This document shows, in pieces, positions 26,201-41,200 of a stretch of DNA of 64,000 nucleotides (position 1 is its first letter; each line of letters opens with the position of its first letter). Source of the DNA: Chionis minor (Eukaryota; Chordata; Aves; Charadriiformes; Chionididae); the NCBI GenBank assembly GCA_013398295.1, contig VZSF01005563.1, positions 257,655-321,654 of the forward strand, read 5' to 3'. A program made the position numbers and the translations under genes. Below the pieces are notes generated by a model, which was not told the origin of the DNA, did not search any database, and was given only the letters and a program-made list of their open reading frames with translations.

Positions 26201-29200
26201 TTCATTTTAATTATATGCCTGTTTAATTTGCTCTTATTTTATTATTGGAGAAAAATAGATTCAGTATGTGCCAAATTACTGGGCTCTTGGCCGAATTTTG
26301 TAATTGAATTCTCAGATGCTGTTTTTGATGAGCATTGTTGCTGAAAAGGGGTGAGGTGAAGTTCTGCTTTGTTTAGTTCTACATCATCACACATATGAAA
26401 TAGTTATGGAGATTCACTCCCTTTTTGTTCTCTCTGAAGCGTTAAGACACTTGAGAAGACAGAGGAGTTCCACTTCCTGTGATGTTAGGCAGTAATACAA
26501 GTTATACCTGCAGTTACAGATGAAACTACCATGCGGAATAAGATTTCTGAATTTGCTCAGCTTCTCTATTGTCAGCTTAAAGAAAAGAGCCATGATTTTT
26601 CTTGAACTATTTGAGTGTTTCCCTTTAAAATTATATGTTGTCATCTCTGAAGATGTATAGTTAATCTGAGCAAATGTATTTTTCATGTTCCTTCTGCATA
26701 CTATTTTGTATAGGTGTGGGGTTTTTTTCTAAACACAGTATTAATATATGCATATGTATAGTCAGTGAGACACAGTTACCAAATTTTTATATGCAGAATC
26801 TTTGAAATATTGTTTAAAATGGGTGTAAGCTCAAATATGAAGTCGGGGGACACAAATTATCGCTATATATTTTCATTTCTCAAATCTCTCTTCCTTTGAT
26901 TGGAGCTGAGAATGTACGCTGTTGATTATTATCCAAATATGGGTGTGGCAGGTTTTTATTATAGTGATGTTCTGTGAGCCAAAACATCCAAATTCTTAAT
27001 GGATTCAAGAATATTCAGCTTTGCAAATTCAAATTACATGTTACAATTTTTAAAGATTCATCTCTTCAGTTAAAACTTTTTCTGATGATATGTTACTAAA
27101 AACAGTTCATTGTCATTGTTTTCACCTAGTCCGTAATACTGATATGTGATCTCTGAAGCCATCAGAACCCTATTGAATGTATTACTTTACGTATAAATAT
27201 GAAAAGCCTTTAAGTACTTACTGCATTTTTTAGTAACTTATGAAAGCAGACTGCAAAATTTGTTCCCAGGCTTGTTTGTCATATGATGTAGTGGTTTAGT
27301 ATAAGCAGATGCCACAGAGCCTGAGCTGTTACCTTAATACAAATTCTACCATACTGATAACGCTGCTCCTGTTCTTTACATTCTATATTAGTTGATTGAA
27401 GAAAACCTAGTTTTGAATTGATAAGCCCAGTTTTTGTTCAAATGCCTGTAAAATTTTATGTAGATGTTTTACGTACATGACTATAAACAATTTTAATTTA
27501 TTGATCAGGGTGCTTTTTGAAACTTCTGTCTACGTGACTGAGGTACTTCTTGTCTTAAAGATCAGTACTAACTGGAGTCCAGGCTGGTATCTCACTGGTG
27601 TTGACTTGAGACCAATTTATACTGAGAAGGGAGGTCGATAAAATTACAGGAGCAGCTTAGTCCTGTAGGAAATCTACTTCCAGATGGCTGAAAGACAGAG
27701 TGTGGTAGAAGAAGTCTAAATTGTGCTTCCAAGAGAGGATTAAAGTGTCGTCAGTCTACCCTTTTCTAAGGAAGTATAGAGCAATTTATCCTGTAGATTT
27801 GGTTCAGTTCTGACGGTCTGCAATTACTTCTGCAGTTTTCTTCTAAACTAGCCCAGATCCATATTTGGATCCTGAGGATTCGACTCACATTTAGGTGAAA
27901 AAGTTTAAGAATGTTATGCCCCGTTAAAGTGTCAACTGACTTCTCTTTGAAATAATGCTTTGCTCTTCCAATCCACACTCATACTAGCTGCTTCTCAACC
28001 TGTGTTTTTTCATAGATTTAAATCTAATTTATCTGTTTTTTCGAAGTGTTGGTGTTCACTTCTTGGAAAAGCCATTTATGCTTCATTGTTCACATGAACA
28101 GTGGCTTTTTCTTTGAACTTTAAATGCTCCATTTGCTCATCATTTCATCTTTATTGACTGATTGTTATACTTTGTGCTGTGGAATCTTAAGTCCTGATTA
28201 CATGGTGTCTCAAAACTCTTATGTTCCTGCGATCCTAAGGTAGACAAGATTGATGAAACTCACTTGTATTAGGAGAAAGGATTATATAGTATTCTTGTCT
28301 TCCGAGACATAGTAAACAGTTGCATTAAAAAATGAAATGAGAAGTCAGGATGATAAATAATCTATATTTCTGACCCTTCTTTCCTGCCACTTTAAACTGT
28401 ATGTTTTTAGTAAGTGGTTTCTGTTCTCATTTTTAACACCTATAAAAATCTTCCCTTCAAAAGGCTTGTGCGTGGTTGCTGAGGTACAGCATTGTATGCT
28501 TGTTCTGCATTTCACCTTCTGAATAACAATAAGGTACATTTTAGGAGTTCCCCCTTTGTTGATAAACACTGATGAGCAAAGAATAAATGTAAGGGAAAAT
28601 AAGCCATGGGAAAGTTACTTAGCGAAGAAGATTAATCTTTTTTTTTACTTGGGTTTATGCGTTTTCCAAGCAAAATGTCTGCATTTAATCCCTACCAAGT
28701 AGGATGTTACAACAGGCAGTGGATTCTGTTGATAGCAAAAAGAGATTCTTGTTTTAAGTACAGTGAGAAAGTTCTTATAAAATTTGTAGATTTATTTTTA
28801 AAAGTCTGTTTATTCTGGTTCTTAGTACATGTTGATGTAAAAAAAGTACTTTACTATCTTATCATGGTTGTTCTTTGGGGTTGTAGTCTGTGAGGGTACG
28901 GAAAGAGACAAAGGGTCTAAGCTTGCTATTCCACACTGACTTCCTGCTCATATTTTGGTATATACTTTGTGACTGAATATAGTCTGACTGCTTGTACCCT
29001 TGTACCGTAGAGGTAATATGACTTCCAAATAAATTGATTTGAGAAATTGCACAAGGTTATTTTAGATGAAAGCAGGATTAGCAACCTTGTTTTAATGATA
29101 AGGTAGTTCATAGTTGGTAACACATGGACAGTGGTAATGAGATACAACACACTCATGCAAGATTTTGTTTCATAGAATCTTCTCTATTCCACTCCTTTTT

Positions 29201-32200
29201 TCTGTAGCGTTGTGGGTGCTTTATATGGTCGACTTTGCTGCTTTTAGGGAAACTGTTTTGGGCTATATTAATAATTAGTCTAAGGGGGCAGTGGCTGATT
29301 GTCTTAATTACTACTGGACAAATGGAAGAATTGTATCCAGAGGCTGATTAAAAGACAACTGTTAAAGCAGCTCTGCTAGGTTTGCATTGTTTTATACTTA
29401 AGTTCGTCTTTGGGTGGATGTGTAAAATAGTTTTGTTATAAAATATCATCCCTTCATACGATACAAAAGCTCGAATGAGGTCTACTTCATACCAGTTAAA
29501 AAACAGAAGCATTCTTTGCATAACTCAGGTCCACCTCAAAAACAGGCTTCGTGAAGTCTTCTCTGATAAGCTCAAGGGAAACGCTCTGTCTTTTGAACAA
29601 AATGATTCAGTTGTATGCACTTGTTTTGTTGTTTGGTTTGGGACTTTTTCTTAAATGGAAGTATGATTATTCATAGACGTATGGGGAGAAAAAATTGCCA
29701 GCGTTGTGTTATTTCTATTTGTGAGTTTTACAGCAAATAATCAACGTGCACTATTTTCTGCTGAGACGTTAATTCACACTTAAAAATATTACTTTGATAG
29801 TTTAAATGAGAGATACCATAACAGGCCATCTGGTCCACAGTTTACAAATTCCTAGCAAGATTTTGATGAAGTGGTTCTAATATTCGGAAAACATGAGAAT
29901 TTTTGTGAGGGTGGGCATTGGTATTTAAATACCAGTCTGTTTAATTTGAGTTGTAGATCTCTCTTTAACTCTGCTTTTAAAATGCAGCAACTAAGATGTT
30001 TTGCTTCTTTGACCTCAAAAAGCACAAAGGTTGAGGGTAAGCAACTTGAGAAAAATCCTATGTCTTACCTGTTTTTCTTTTGTAAAAAAAAAAAAAGGAT
30101 TTTTCATTTGTTGTAAAATGACAAATTCTCAGAGGAAGGGAACTGTATTAGTTTTTCTGTTCCATGGAAAAACCTGACAGTTTTGAAAACTGCTAGAATT
30201 GAAACCAATTGAAGGTATGAACATCCAGCTACTAAAAATGAGAAGGAAATTACAGATATTTTTTTTTCATGACTGACAATATGTATCCTTTTGAATTTCA
30301 AGAATTTTAGAAGACCTCATTGCTGTCAGAAAAACAATACTGTAAGTCAAGGCAGAGTGTTGTGCTGGAGAAAACATACTCAGAAGTTTAAAGCAAAGGT
30401 TGCTGTACAGGAAGATAAGAATTTGAAAAATTACTGGACATTCTCTCCTGTTATCCCTCCTGTCTGTAAAATTGTGTGGCTTCATTTCATGTTCGTCACA
30501 GGATTTGGGGTGTTTGTAGCAATATACGTAACTGCAAATATTTTACATCTTAAGGTGCTGTTTCTGCATTGTGTGATAAGCAAATGAGTTCATGTCAGTG
30601 TTCCTGGAAATTAGACAGTGATACTGTGTAAAGTGCTGGTCCCATGGAACATCTTTCAGAGATTTTCTTGTTTTCTAACAACCTGATATTTACAACACTG
30701 GTGATAGGGCAAAATGTAACATCTTCCCTGAAAAGAGATATTGCCTCTTCTGTTCTGGAAATATCCATATTGAATATTTGGGGATACTGTGGTTAACACC
30801 TTTGTCCTGAATGTACACTCAAAGCTTAATTGAGTCCTGGAGTTTTGTGCTCATGGGTATAGCATATGGTGTGCACTATCTATATGTTACACAGTGATCA
30901 TACATTTACTTTTTTCTTGTCTGCTAGCCTTCTCTTGCATTTGTGAAAAGGATGTTAAATAAAGAACTCATTATTTTATGTGTAGTCACTGTGCAATAGA
31001 GGTTTTAAAATACTTGCGTTATTCTAGGTCAAAGTGACTTAAAACTTTGAAAATGCCATAGATTTCTGCCTTGTGTTACCTAAAGGACCCTTATAACATG
31101 ACAGAGGGAATAGATTTGTTCCTTGAAGTGATTAAAAAGAAATAATTTGTTTATGCAGTTCTCAATGTTTATGCCTTCTCAAAAGGACTCTAAAATAGAA
31201 TCTTTTTTTTGTTCTTCCTTAATAGAAATCTGGTAAAGAAGTACTGTCCTAAACGTTCACCCAAGGATGAGGAACCCAGGTAAAAACGTGAATTTCAAGC
31301 TGTTTGCATGAGAAATTACTACAATATACTCAGTCCTTTCATGGATTTTTTTTTTTCTTTCTCTTTTTTTAAGATAAAGTGTTTAATTGGGTAAGACAAC
31401 AAAAGAATTCTGCCTGGCTTCTTATAGTTCTGCTGTAATTCTTAAGCATGAAACTTGAGTTTACTGCTGTTAGTATTTTAACGTGGTGAACATGGCAGGT
31501 TGTTCTTGCTCTGTTCCAAATTAATCTTCAGCTAGCTGAAAGTTTGAAAGCAGAAGTTTATTATGCTATGTACAGTCTAGTATTATTTTTTTTACAGAAA
31601 AACAATTGCGCATCCGTAGGCTGTGGGGTTTTTTGCTTAGTTTAGTGGAGTTCTTCGGTGTGTTTGTATGGCAATACAAATAGCTACATTTGTATACTGA
31701 GACTTGAGTGTGCACAAAAATGTCATGTTTTTGGCAAGAAGAGCTCTTAAAAAACTGCTGACTTGCTTTGACTCCAAAGACAAAATACGTGAATGTCTAA
31801 CTGTAGAAGAGCAATTCATGCTAAACAACATTATGATTAATTATCAAATATGTGTTTGTTTTGCTGTCCCATATCCATAGCCATTTTTTATTTATTTAGA
31901 AAAACACAATACATTTTTTTCTTTAGAGATAACTACTAGAAGGAAAGAAAGTGGGCAAGTTTCATGTTGCAGCCAGAGCGCATGCTGCGCAGAGTGCCTG
32001 AGAATTCACACTAGGATTTCCTCTAGCTCCTTCGATTACTTAAAGATCCTGGACTACAGGGAATGGGATTTCTAGTGCTAGGGTGCATTTGAATTTCCCA
32101 GAGCCAAGCCTATGGAGATGGCAGTATTCCACAGTTAAAAGAGAGAGAAAGATGTATATTTTAATGTGGTGCCTGTTTTTTTTTTCCTTTCTTCCCTTCC

Positions 32201-35200
32201 ACACACACTTCTACCCTTTGCCCCTCCTCTTCCCCCCTTTTTAGTGCCAGCCATAGTGGCACCTTACTTCCAGCCAGGAGGTGGGCAGGCAAACAGGCAG
32301 CTGTCTCCAGAGCTGATAGCAAACTTGTTCTGTAGATAATCCATCGGGATGCATATGAGTGGTATGATTGGCATGTTCCACCCTCAAGACTACCAAGCAC
32401 ATCATCTCTGCAGCAAGTTCAGCCTCCGAGCCTAGGGACGTATGTATCCGTTCCCAAGCTCAGGCCTCTCAGTTGGCAGCTTAGGAGATGCCACTATACT
32501 ACAGGGCTTTCCAGGTAGTATTCTTCTTCTTTCTTTTCCATCCGCAAAAATCCATTTTCTTATAAAATGTATTAGAAGAAACTTTTTAACATCCTAGGCT
32601 TAATGTAGGCTTTCCCAACTTGCATTTCTATTATAATTCAATTAGCGTTAAGATAAGGTTTATTGTAAAACATGTATGATTAGTTTTTTATTTATCAGGA
32701 GTACAGATTATACTAAATTAAGTCAATTTAAAAAAAAAATCTCACTTTTGTATATGTATGTTTGTGCGTGTGTGCTTTTTGTCAGGTTTACTTCGTGTAT
32801 TGCCTTTTTTAACATCCTTAATGAGTTGAATGACTATGCAGGACAACGAGAAGTAGTTGCAGAAGAAATGGGACACAGAGTGTACGGAGAATTGATGAGA
32901 TATTCTCATGATCTAAAAACTGAGAGAAAAATGGTAATTTCTGTATTTTTGTTTGATAATAGGACATCAAAATGGATATGTCTTTTCCTGAATTGATATA
33001 TTTGTTTACCCAATTTAACGAGCTTGGCAATAAGTAGGTTTTGTAACACATTTGTAAAACAGATATTTAAAGTTACTCTGCAATTTTATATACTAGTTTA
33101 CTACAGTTATTAAACCTAAACATTAAGACAGTGTTCAGACTAGTAACTTTTTTGCCAGTGTAATTTTCATCTGTGGTGCTGTTTTTATATGATTAGCAAT
33201 GTCTTCCAAAGAGCACTGGTAACTTGTGGGAGATTCTGCACATCACAGTGTGTCAGCTGGAGGAGGGACTAACTAATGGTAATACTACAAAAAAAAAAAA
33301 GGTAAATTAAACTTATTTTTGGTGTTTTTAGCATCTTCAAGAAGGGCGAAAGGCTCAACAGTATTTGGACATGTGCTGGAAACAGATGGATAATGTGAGT
33401 TTGGGGTTTTTTTCCTATCAAACTTAGTAATATACAGTCTGTAGATGGAACTGTTGTCATCTTGCTTGCTTATACTTCAGTGTTCAGCTGTGTCACTGAA
33501 TGGCCACATCAGGCTTAGTAACATCCAAAGTACAGTTCAATGTATTTGTAGTTCTGTGTTTAAAAAAAAGTTTCCTGTAAACAATTTCTGTGTATATGTT
33601 TGAGTGAGTTTTGGCTTTTGTCCAGCATACAGGAATCTGTTTTTAACATGGGTACAGACTTTTTTGATTGCTTCTCTGCGGGATACTTTTTCTTTAGAGG
33701 GTAATTAATAATGACAATTTATGTAAATGAAAATGAAATCTGAAGTCACTGAATTTGACTTGAGTTTGAGGGCTTGTTACATGAAGTCTATTCAAGGATA
33801 CTGCAGTAGACAATTACACTTTCAGAAGGTAGAATTACTTTTTAGCAGAGAAATGCAGGAGGTTAATTTCTCTAGAACAGATTATAAGCTTTTTCTTGAG
33901 AGACATGCTTTTAAGGATGAGAACATAGAAAATTCAAACGAGTGTGTTCAAGGTGCATGCTGATATTCTGTTGGTTTTGCGTCTTAGAAATGTATTGTAT
34001 CTTTGATCCAGATTACTGTGAAGCAATACCAGAGAGGTGAATTCTATTTTGTTGTCGTGGACCCAGATAAGCAATGTCTTGCTTCAGTGTCATGTCAGAG
34101 TTTAATTCATGGTCAGAGGACCAGAGCAGGAGCAGATGTGGTAGTTTTAGATGCTGTCACACTTCACTAAGATAATTCCCACAGTTCATCTGAAACAACC
34201 AGTTGTGTCCACGGAACCACGGAATGTTAAGGGTTGGAAGGGACCTCTGGAGGTCATCCGGTCCAACCACCCTGCCAGAGCAGGTCCCCCTAGAACAGGT
34301 TGCACAGGATGGTGTCCAGGTGGGTTTGGAATGTCTCCAGAGTCGGAGACTCCACCACCTCCCTGGGCAGCCTGTTCCAGTGCTCTGCCACCCTCCAAGT
34401 AAAGAAGTTTCTCCTTATGTTCAGATGGAACTTCCTATATTGAAGTTTGTGCCTGTTACCTCTTGTCCTATCACTGGGTACCACTGGAAAAAGACTGGCC
34501 CCCTCCTCCTGGCACCCTCCCTTCAAGTATTTGTAGACATTTATGAGATCCCCCCTCAGACTTCTCTTCTGCAGACTAAAAAGACCCAACTCCCTCAGCC
34601 TTTCCCTGTGAGAAAGATGCTCCAGCCCCCTAATCGTCTGTAGCCCTTTGCTGTCCCCTCTCCAGCAGTTCCCTGTCCTCCTTAAACTGGGGGGCCCAGA
34701 ACTGGACACAGTACTCCAGATATGGCCTCACCAGCACAGAGTAGAGAGGGAGGATGACCTCCCTCGACCTGCTGGCCACACTCTTCTCGATGCACCCCAG
34801 GATGCCTTTGGCCTTCTTGGCCACAAGGGCACATTGCTGGCTCGTGTTGAGTGCTCTGTATTTATTTGAGTGCAAAGTCAGTCTTTTAAATCCATACAGC
34901 CTTTAAGGGACACATTAACCTCAATTGCTTGACTTTGCAGGAGGCAGGAGAGCAGTGCCCACATCTCTGTTGCCAGTTTGCCTCTACAGATACTAACTTC
35001 TTGAGCTGCACAGTTTTTGCTATAGCAGTTGTCTTGGCAACAGCTGGATATGTTGAACATCAATCAAATACTGTTTTCTGTGCTGCTTACATCTACTCCA
35101 GTTGATATGAATACTGATGAAAATAGATGGGTATACTAAGATCTCATAATGTAGATAGGTCCTTCAGACTACCTTCCAAATAATTTAGTTGAATTTATTC

Positions 35201-38200
35201 AATTCACATTGATCACTGAAGAAGGGAACTTGAAAATTTTACTCATACAAGTCCAGGTTTAAGTTTAAATGGGAGCTTTGATATTTAGAATTAAAAAATT
35301 ACTGTACAAAACCAAAGGGGGATAGTGGTTGTTGAGACATTGTTTGTGGCTTTTGTAGAGCAAAAAGAAATTTGAGAGAGAATGCAGAGAGGCAGAGAAG
35401 GCACAGCAAAGCTATGAAAGACTGGACAACGACACTAATGCGACAAAGGCTGATGTTGAGAAGGTAAGAGTGGTGCCATTTTATTATATTACGAAAAACA
35501 TTTTATTTGCATGTTTATCATTAGTACTGGAACAACATTCTTTGAGTGTATAAAATTGTGTAAAAAAAAAAAGCTTGCTTATTACGTGCAAAATCAAAGT
35601 TAAGACAGCACAGAGAGGGAGTACGTTTCATTAGTCTCTAGATGATGCTGTTGAGATCATGACTATCTTCCTTAAACAGGCAGGCTTACTGGTATTTGCT
35701 ATCTTGTGGCACGTACGTTCAGTCACTTCCCTGGTTTTTAGGATATGCATTTAAGGGACGTGGCTACGACACCTAAAATGATCATTGCTCTCTCTGTGTA
35801 TAACAAAATATGTCTGTAGACTGTCAGTATATATGAAGTCTCACATTCTTTTTATTTCAGTTATAAAGATGTCAGTTTTGATAACTTGTGATTAGTGTTT
35901 TGGCATAGTTGGTAAAACAAATTAAAATTATGCTGCATGGCATTGAAAAAGCACATGTTTGAACTGCTGACACTTTCCTACTAGGCTAAGCAACAGTTAA
36001 ACCTGCGCACACATATGGCTGATGAAAACAAAAATGAATATGCTGCACAACTACAGAATTTTAATGGAGAACAGCACAAACACTACTATATTGTCATTCC
36101 TCAGATTTACAAGGTAAAATAATTAACAGCGAAAGTATGTCTTATCTTTTTCTAAAGCAGAAGTAGATTTTAGAATTTAAAACTTTATTTTTTGGATTTT
36201 AGTGGATAATTTTATCAAGAAATTAGCATAAGCTTGTTAGAACCTGTGTTTTATCATGAGACTGCTTACAGAAATTATATTTAGGCTTGTAATGAACATA
36301 TTCTGTTGCATCTTCTATGAAGATTTTATATTTTATAGACTCTTTGTTTAAATATTGCTGAAGAAGTATGGCAAAATTTGCATTTGAGACATCTGGGTGA
36401 GAGCAAAGATTTAAAACAATCATTCTCATAAGGTTTAATCACTGGTGCTCTTGATATTTGTGTGTGTGAATGCTTTGGCTCTGGCTGAGATGAAGGAAAG
36501 CATATAGCTAATGGTGACTGGTTTAGTGTACCTCATGTACAGGTATAAAGTGGGCGAATTGGAGGCAAAAGTACTTCTTACCCACCCCAGTTGGTCATTT
36601 TTTCATCAGTATTGCCATAGAAAATAATTTTTAAAGTTAAAGGTCAAAGTAGATTAATACTTTGCATCTAAAAAGGCGATTTCTCAAGGTGTTTCATGTA
36701 ACTATTTAGTGGGGGTTTTTAAGACTTTCAAAAACAGGCTTTGCAAAACTAGTTTAAAATAAAGTAGTTGTGGGGCATCAGATGAGGGAGAGTTGAGAAG
36801 TGTATTTGCGTGCACGTTCAGGCATTTGGGAGTATACAGTGACTGTAGAAACTGATTCTGAGACATGGAGTGAGGAAATGGAAAGTAAAAATCCTGACTT
36901 TATTTGAAGGCGTACCAAGTCAAGAATGCCTGACGTTTTCCAGAAGCCCAGGGGAGTCCGATTTTTTTTAAAAACATTTATTAGAGGCCTAGAATTCACA
37001 GGAAAAAATTGCCTTGGCTTATTAAAGAATTTTCTAATATTTTAACTGTTAAGCAGCACTACAGTAGATCTGACATTAGCACACTGATTGGAGGAGTTGC
37101 AGTCAATTCCCAAGAGAAACAGTTGAATCATCTTTCTTTGTAGCTTGCACCAGAGTTTTGGTTTATTGCCTTTATTTCTCTAGGGTTGAAATCCATTATC
37201 ATTGTAAGATATTACTCATGTTCTTTGAACTCTCCAGTAAGAGCAGAAAGGCCTAGTCCTGCTTTCTCTGGAGACTACATTTTTATTATTTCCTTACAAG
37301 TATTTGGTAACGTTCTGTGGGAAAACCTAGAGAGGGGGATTTAGCATGACTAGGTTGTTGCTTCGTTTCAGAGAGAGGAAATTGGATGCTGTTGAGACAT
37401 CTGCCTTTGTTAGAGTAGATACAGGAAAGATCCAGCTTCTTACCCTGTTTTTGATAACCTATTGATGTATGTACTATTGCTTTTTGTTTTCTTCTGGGTT
37501 TTTCCCCCCTCCCCACCTTCAAGTAGGTGAAAGGTCCAGGGCTATTATCTTAATAGTATTTCTCTTCAATTTGTTCTTTTTGTTGTGTTCCAGTAGACTT
37601 GTATTACAAATCTTATGTAATGGTATTCTTTTCTTTATTTTCTTGCTCACTTCTAAAGGAAATGGTTTGTATTTCAAATCAGAGAGCATGTCTAAACAGC
37701 ATATAAATATTTCTGATTTTTCTTATTTTTTTACTCATTGATATTTATTGGAAAGTATAAAAATAAAAGCAAGATAGAGATTTTATTGCCAGGGAGAAAT
37801 TACTTGGAACTAGAAGGAGAGTGAGGAGATGTAGAAATTAGTAGAATTTCTTTACTGTAGTTTTCATTTTTGCATGAAACAAATATTTTAAACTAAATAG
37901 GTGGCTGTACACGTGCTTTAAAAAAGAATAAGGAGAGGAAAGTCCAGTCCTTTACATCATTTTTAAAAATCAAAGGGTATCAAGTCTTTGTAATTACTGC
38001 TCTGGACATCGTAAGTCTTTGTCTGAAAGGACTTGATTTTTTAACATTTTTAAACTTAATTCAGTTCTGGTTCATTAAGCGAATAAAAGTACTGGGAAAG
38101 CACAGTAATGTTCTACTACACTGTGGTGACCACAGTAACTGCATACATCTGGATTGGGGGGAAAAATCTGCAAGTAAAAGCTTTCTTTTATCTTACTTCT

Positions 38201-41200
38201 TGCTTGCAGCAACTTCAAGAAATGGATGAAAGAAGGACTATCAAGCTCAGTGAATGTTACAAAGGCTTTGCTGACTCTGAGCGCAAGGTTATTCCGATTA
38301 TCTCTAAATGTCTAGAAGGGATGATCCTTGCAGCAAAATCGGTTGATGAACATAGAGTAAGTAGAACTGAGTGACTTTTTAAATGCATGAGCAATTTAAC
38401 TGATATGAAAGCCGTGGAGAGGGGAAAGATGGACTTGCCCTGTACATTTATCTTTGTCGTCAAGTATTTGTCTGCTTGAAAAGTGTTGTGACTTCAGTTT
38501 TAGCCTAAAAGGTTGCTTCCACTTTTGGTGTCTGCTCTTTTCCTGTTTTATTGCTTTCTTGCGATCTGAAGGTCTTTGGCACTTTCTCACTGTATGTGAT
38601 TTTGGACACATTGTTTTGGTTATCCTGAAATATCCTGGAATACCAATATGGGTGGTGTTTTCTCCAGTATGTAGCATTAAATTCTGCAAAAGGTGTTCAG
38701 TTAACACAGCACCATTCCATGTCCTCTTTGATTGCAGCTACTGGCACTTCTTTCTTATTCCTTCTAATACGGGCTATTCCCTACTATGCCCGACTCTATC
38801 TTACTACATCTAGTTTCTTAGTGTTATCTTCGTTTCAGTGCTAATGTTGAAGGACTAGAAGGTGGGGTAGTAGTTGGGCCCTAAAGCATGTTCCGTTTTA
38901 AATTTGCAATGACCCTTGGGCAGTATTTGCTGGATTCTGAATAGCAGGGTATGGTTTGATTCACACTTAGGTTAACGCTACTGAGAAAAAAGCACATACG
39001 TTACCTTAACTTAATCTGTACAAAAGCACGTGTTTGAGCTTGCGCTCTCGCTTCCCTATCTGTGCATCTCTGCAAGTAAAGGAAAAATTTGTCTTGCGTT
39101 TTTCTCTCTCCAGTTCTTGATGGGTTTGCTTGTTTTGCTTTTAAAATTCCTTAATGTCTTGTGTTTAGGACTCTCAACTAGTGATAGACTGCTTCAAATC
39201 TGGTTTTGAACCTCCTGGAGATTTTCCATTTGAAGATTACAGTCAGAATATTTACAGAACCATCTCTGATGGAACCATCAGTACACCAAAGCAGGAAGGA
39301 ATGAGAATTGATTCAAAAACTACAGTGGGCAAGGCTAAAGGAAAGCTGTGGCTATTTGGAAAGAAGCCAAAGGTAACAATTAAGAACTTAATATTCGGAA
39401 AATTCAGACATGAAGATCTAGAGTGCATGGAACCAACAATTTATTTTTAAATAACCTTCTCCTTGCCTGCCACTGTCTTTTAAAATACACTTAAGGAGAT
39501 CTGAAGGTTTGAGTAGGGCTGGATACTTACCATATTAAAAACCAAGTTCTCACTGGGGGAAGTTTTCCAGTTTTTCTTTTAGCGATTTGTGTGTGGGAAT
39601 GTTTTTAGTAGTTGTTTGATAAAAGTAGCTTCCCATTTCTGTAATGTGTCTTAAGTTTCTATAAAGATTTTCTGCAGTTGCATAGAAAAGGTGTTAATTG
39701 TAAATGTAAAAATGAGGGGAGGAGGAGTATGTTTTGGAATCAGGCAGACTTCAGAGCTCTCTTTTATACTTATGCTTTAAAGCAGCCCCCTTCTAAATGT
39801 CACATTTTGTAGATGTTTATATATAGGACTGTTATATAGACTTTTATTATACCTGCTCCTAGTTCAGAAAACTTCTGAGGTTTGTCTGAAAATGTTAAAA
39901 TTAATAATACCTCATGGAACAAACAGACTGTTGAAGCTCCATACAGGTAAATGTCCCAGAATAAATATTACTGTGAAATAGGTTAAAATATTCCTATGCT
40001 CAAAAAGCAGAGAAATTATTCCTTTCTTGTATTATTACATGAGTTTCAATTACCGATTTCTGTGCCAGATGCCTTCAAGGATCTACAAAAAAGATTATCA
40101 ACATATGCGTTAGCTATATAAACAAATAATGAAGCATATCCATATTTAAATTTTATGCTAGGTCTTTATTTAGTATTGGAGCATATCAGTGAGTCATTTT
40201 AATGATTCCTACAAATTTCTATGAGGCTATTTTAATGCTCCAAGTCAGTTTTTGCCATTTATTATAGGAGGCTATTCTCAGAGCTTGTTAGTGGTAGGAT
40301 TTATTTTCCACTTGATAGTATTCCAGGAAAGCAGATCTTCACAGAAAGGAAGGATATAGCTGATTCTTTATTCCCTCCTCAGTGTATGTATGTAACTGCA
40401 GCTGTGTGTTAAAATGAAAACTAGTTGTTTTCAGTGTTTTCATGTAGTATAATTAATGATTGGTAATAGTTTAAATGCACTAATGCATTAGCATATTTAT
40501 TGGATTTGGCTGCAGAGGTGGGCAAGATTCAGCTTGTTCTGAAATTAGAATACAATTACCAGTGTGATGAGACATCTTCCGGAGAATTTTGGAGAGGGAA
40601 GCTATGAAAATCTGCATTGGTTTTCAATCTGGACCTTGGCATTTACTGTTGTTACAAGAAATTCGTTATGACAGCTGAAGAAAGCTGACAGGACTTTCCC
40701 TACTCTTTCTTCTCCCCAGTGTGTTCACTTTGTATGTAGCATTCAGAGAGTCAGGCCTTCTGTTTCCTATGTGGAATCACAGATACACGTATGTGTCTAC
40801 ATACTACATGCATCTCTTCCTTAAGACCTGAAGGACATGGACGAGTATGTCCCTTTTTTCCACCTGGTTTTGGGGTGGAGGATAGAGGGGTGCTCTACAA
40901 AACAGCAGCTGGGAGCAAAATACTTACCAGGAGATAGACAGTTAATTCCAAATACTATTTACAGGTTTTAAAAGATATTCTTAAATTAGCTGAAACTATG
41001 GCTGGTCTTTACTTCAAGATACATATTTACCTATTTTTGATGTTGTCAAAGATACAAAAATCTTTTGGAAAGGGAACGAATTGTGCAGCAGAGCAAATAG
41101 TACAGAAAAATCAAACTGGGAAAAAGCAGCCAGAGGTGTGAGAGACAAAAAATGAGAGGAGGCAATTTGAAAAAAGGGGAGGAAGTTCTTGTGGTGATAC

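Noticed and set aside
34290..34875. Antisense open frames of 139 and 81 codons
   Set aside because: They are broken pieces of CR1 ORF2 in copy 3, not a host gene.
38454..38813. 119-codon frame in FNBP1L intron 8
   Set aside because: Cys/Phe/Ser-rich translation typical of T-rich intron DNA, with no domain and no link to the flanking exons.
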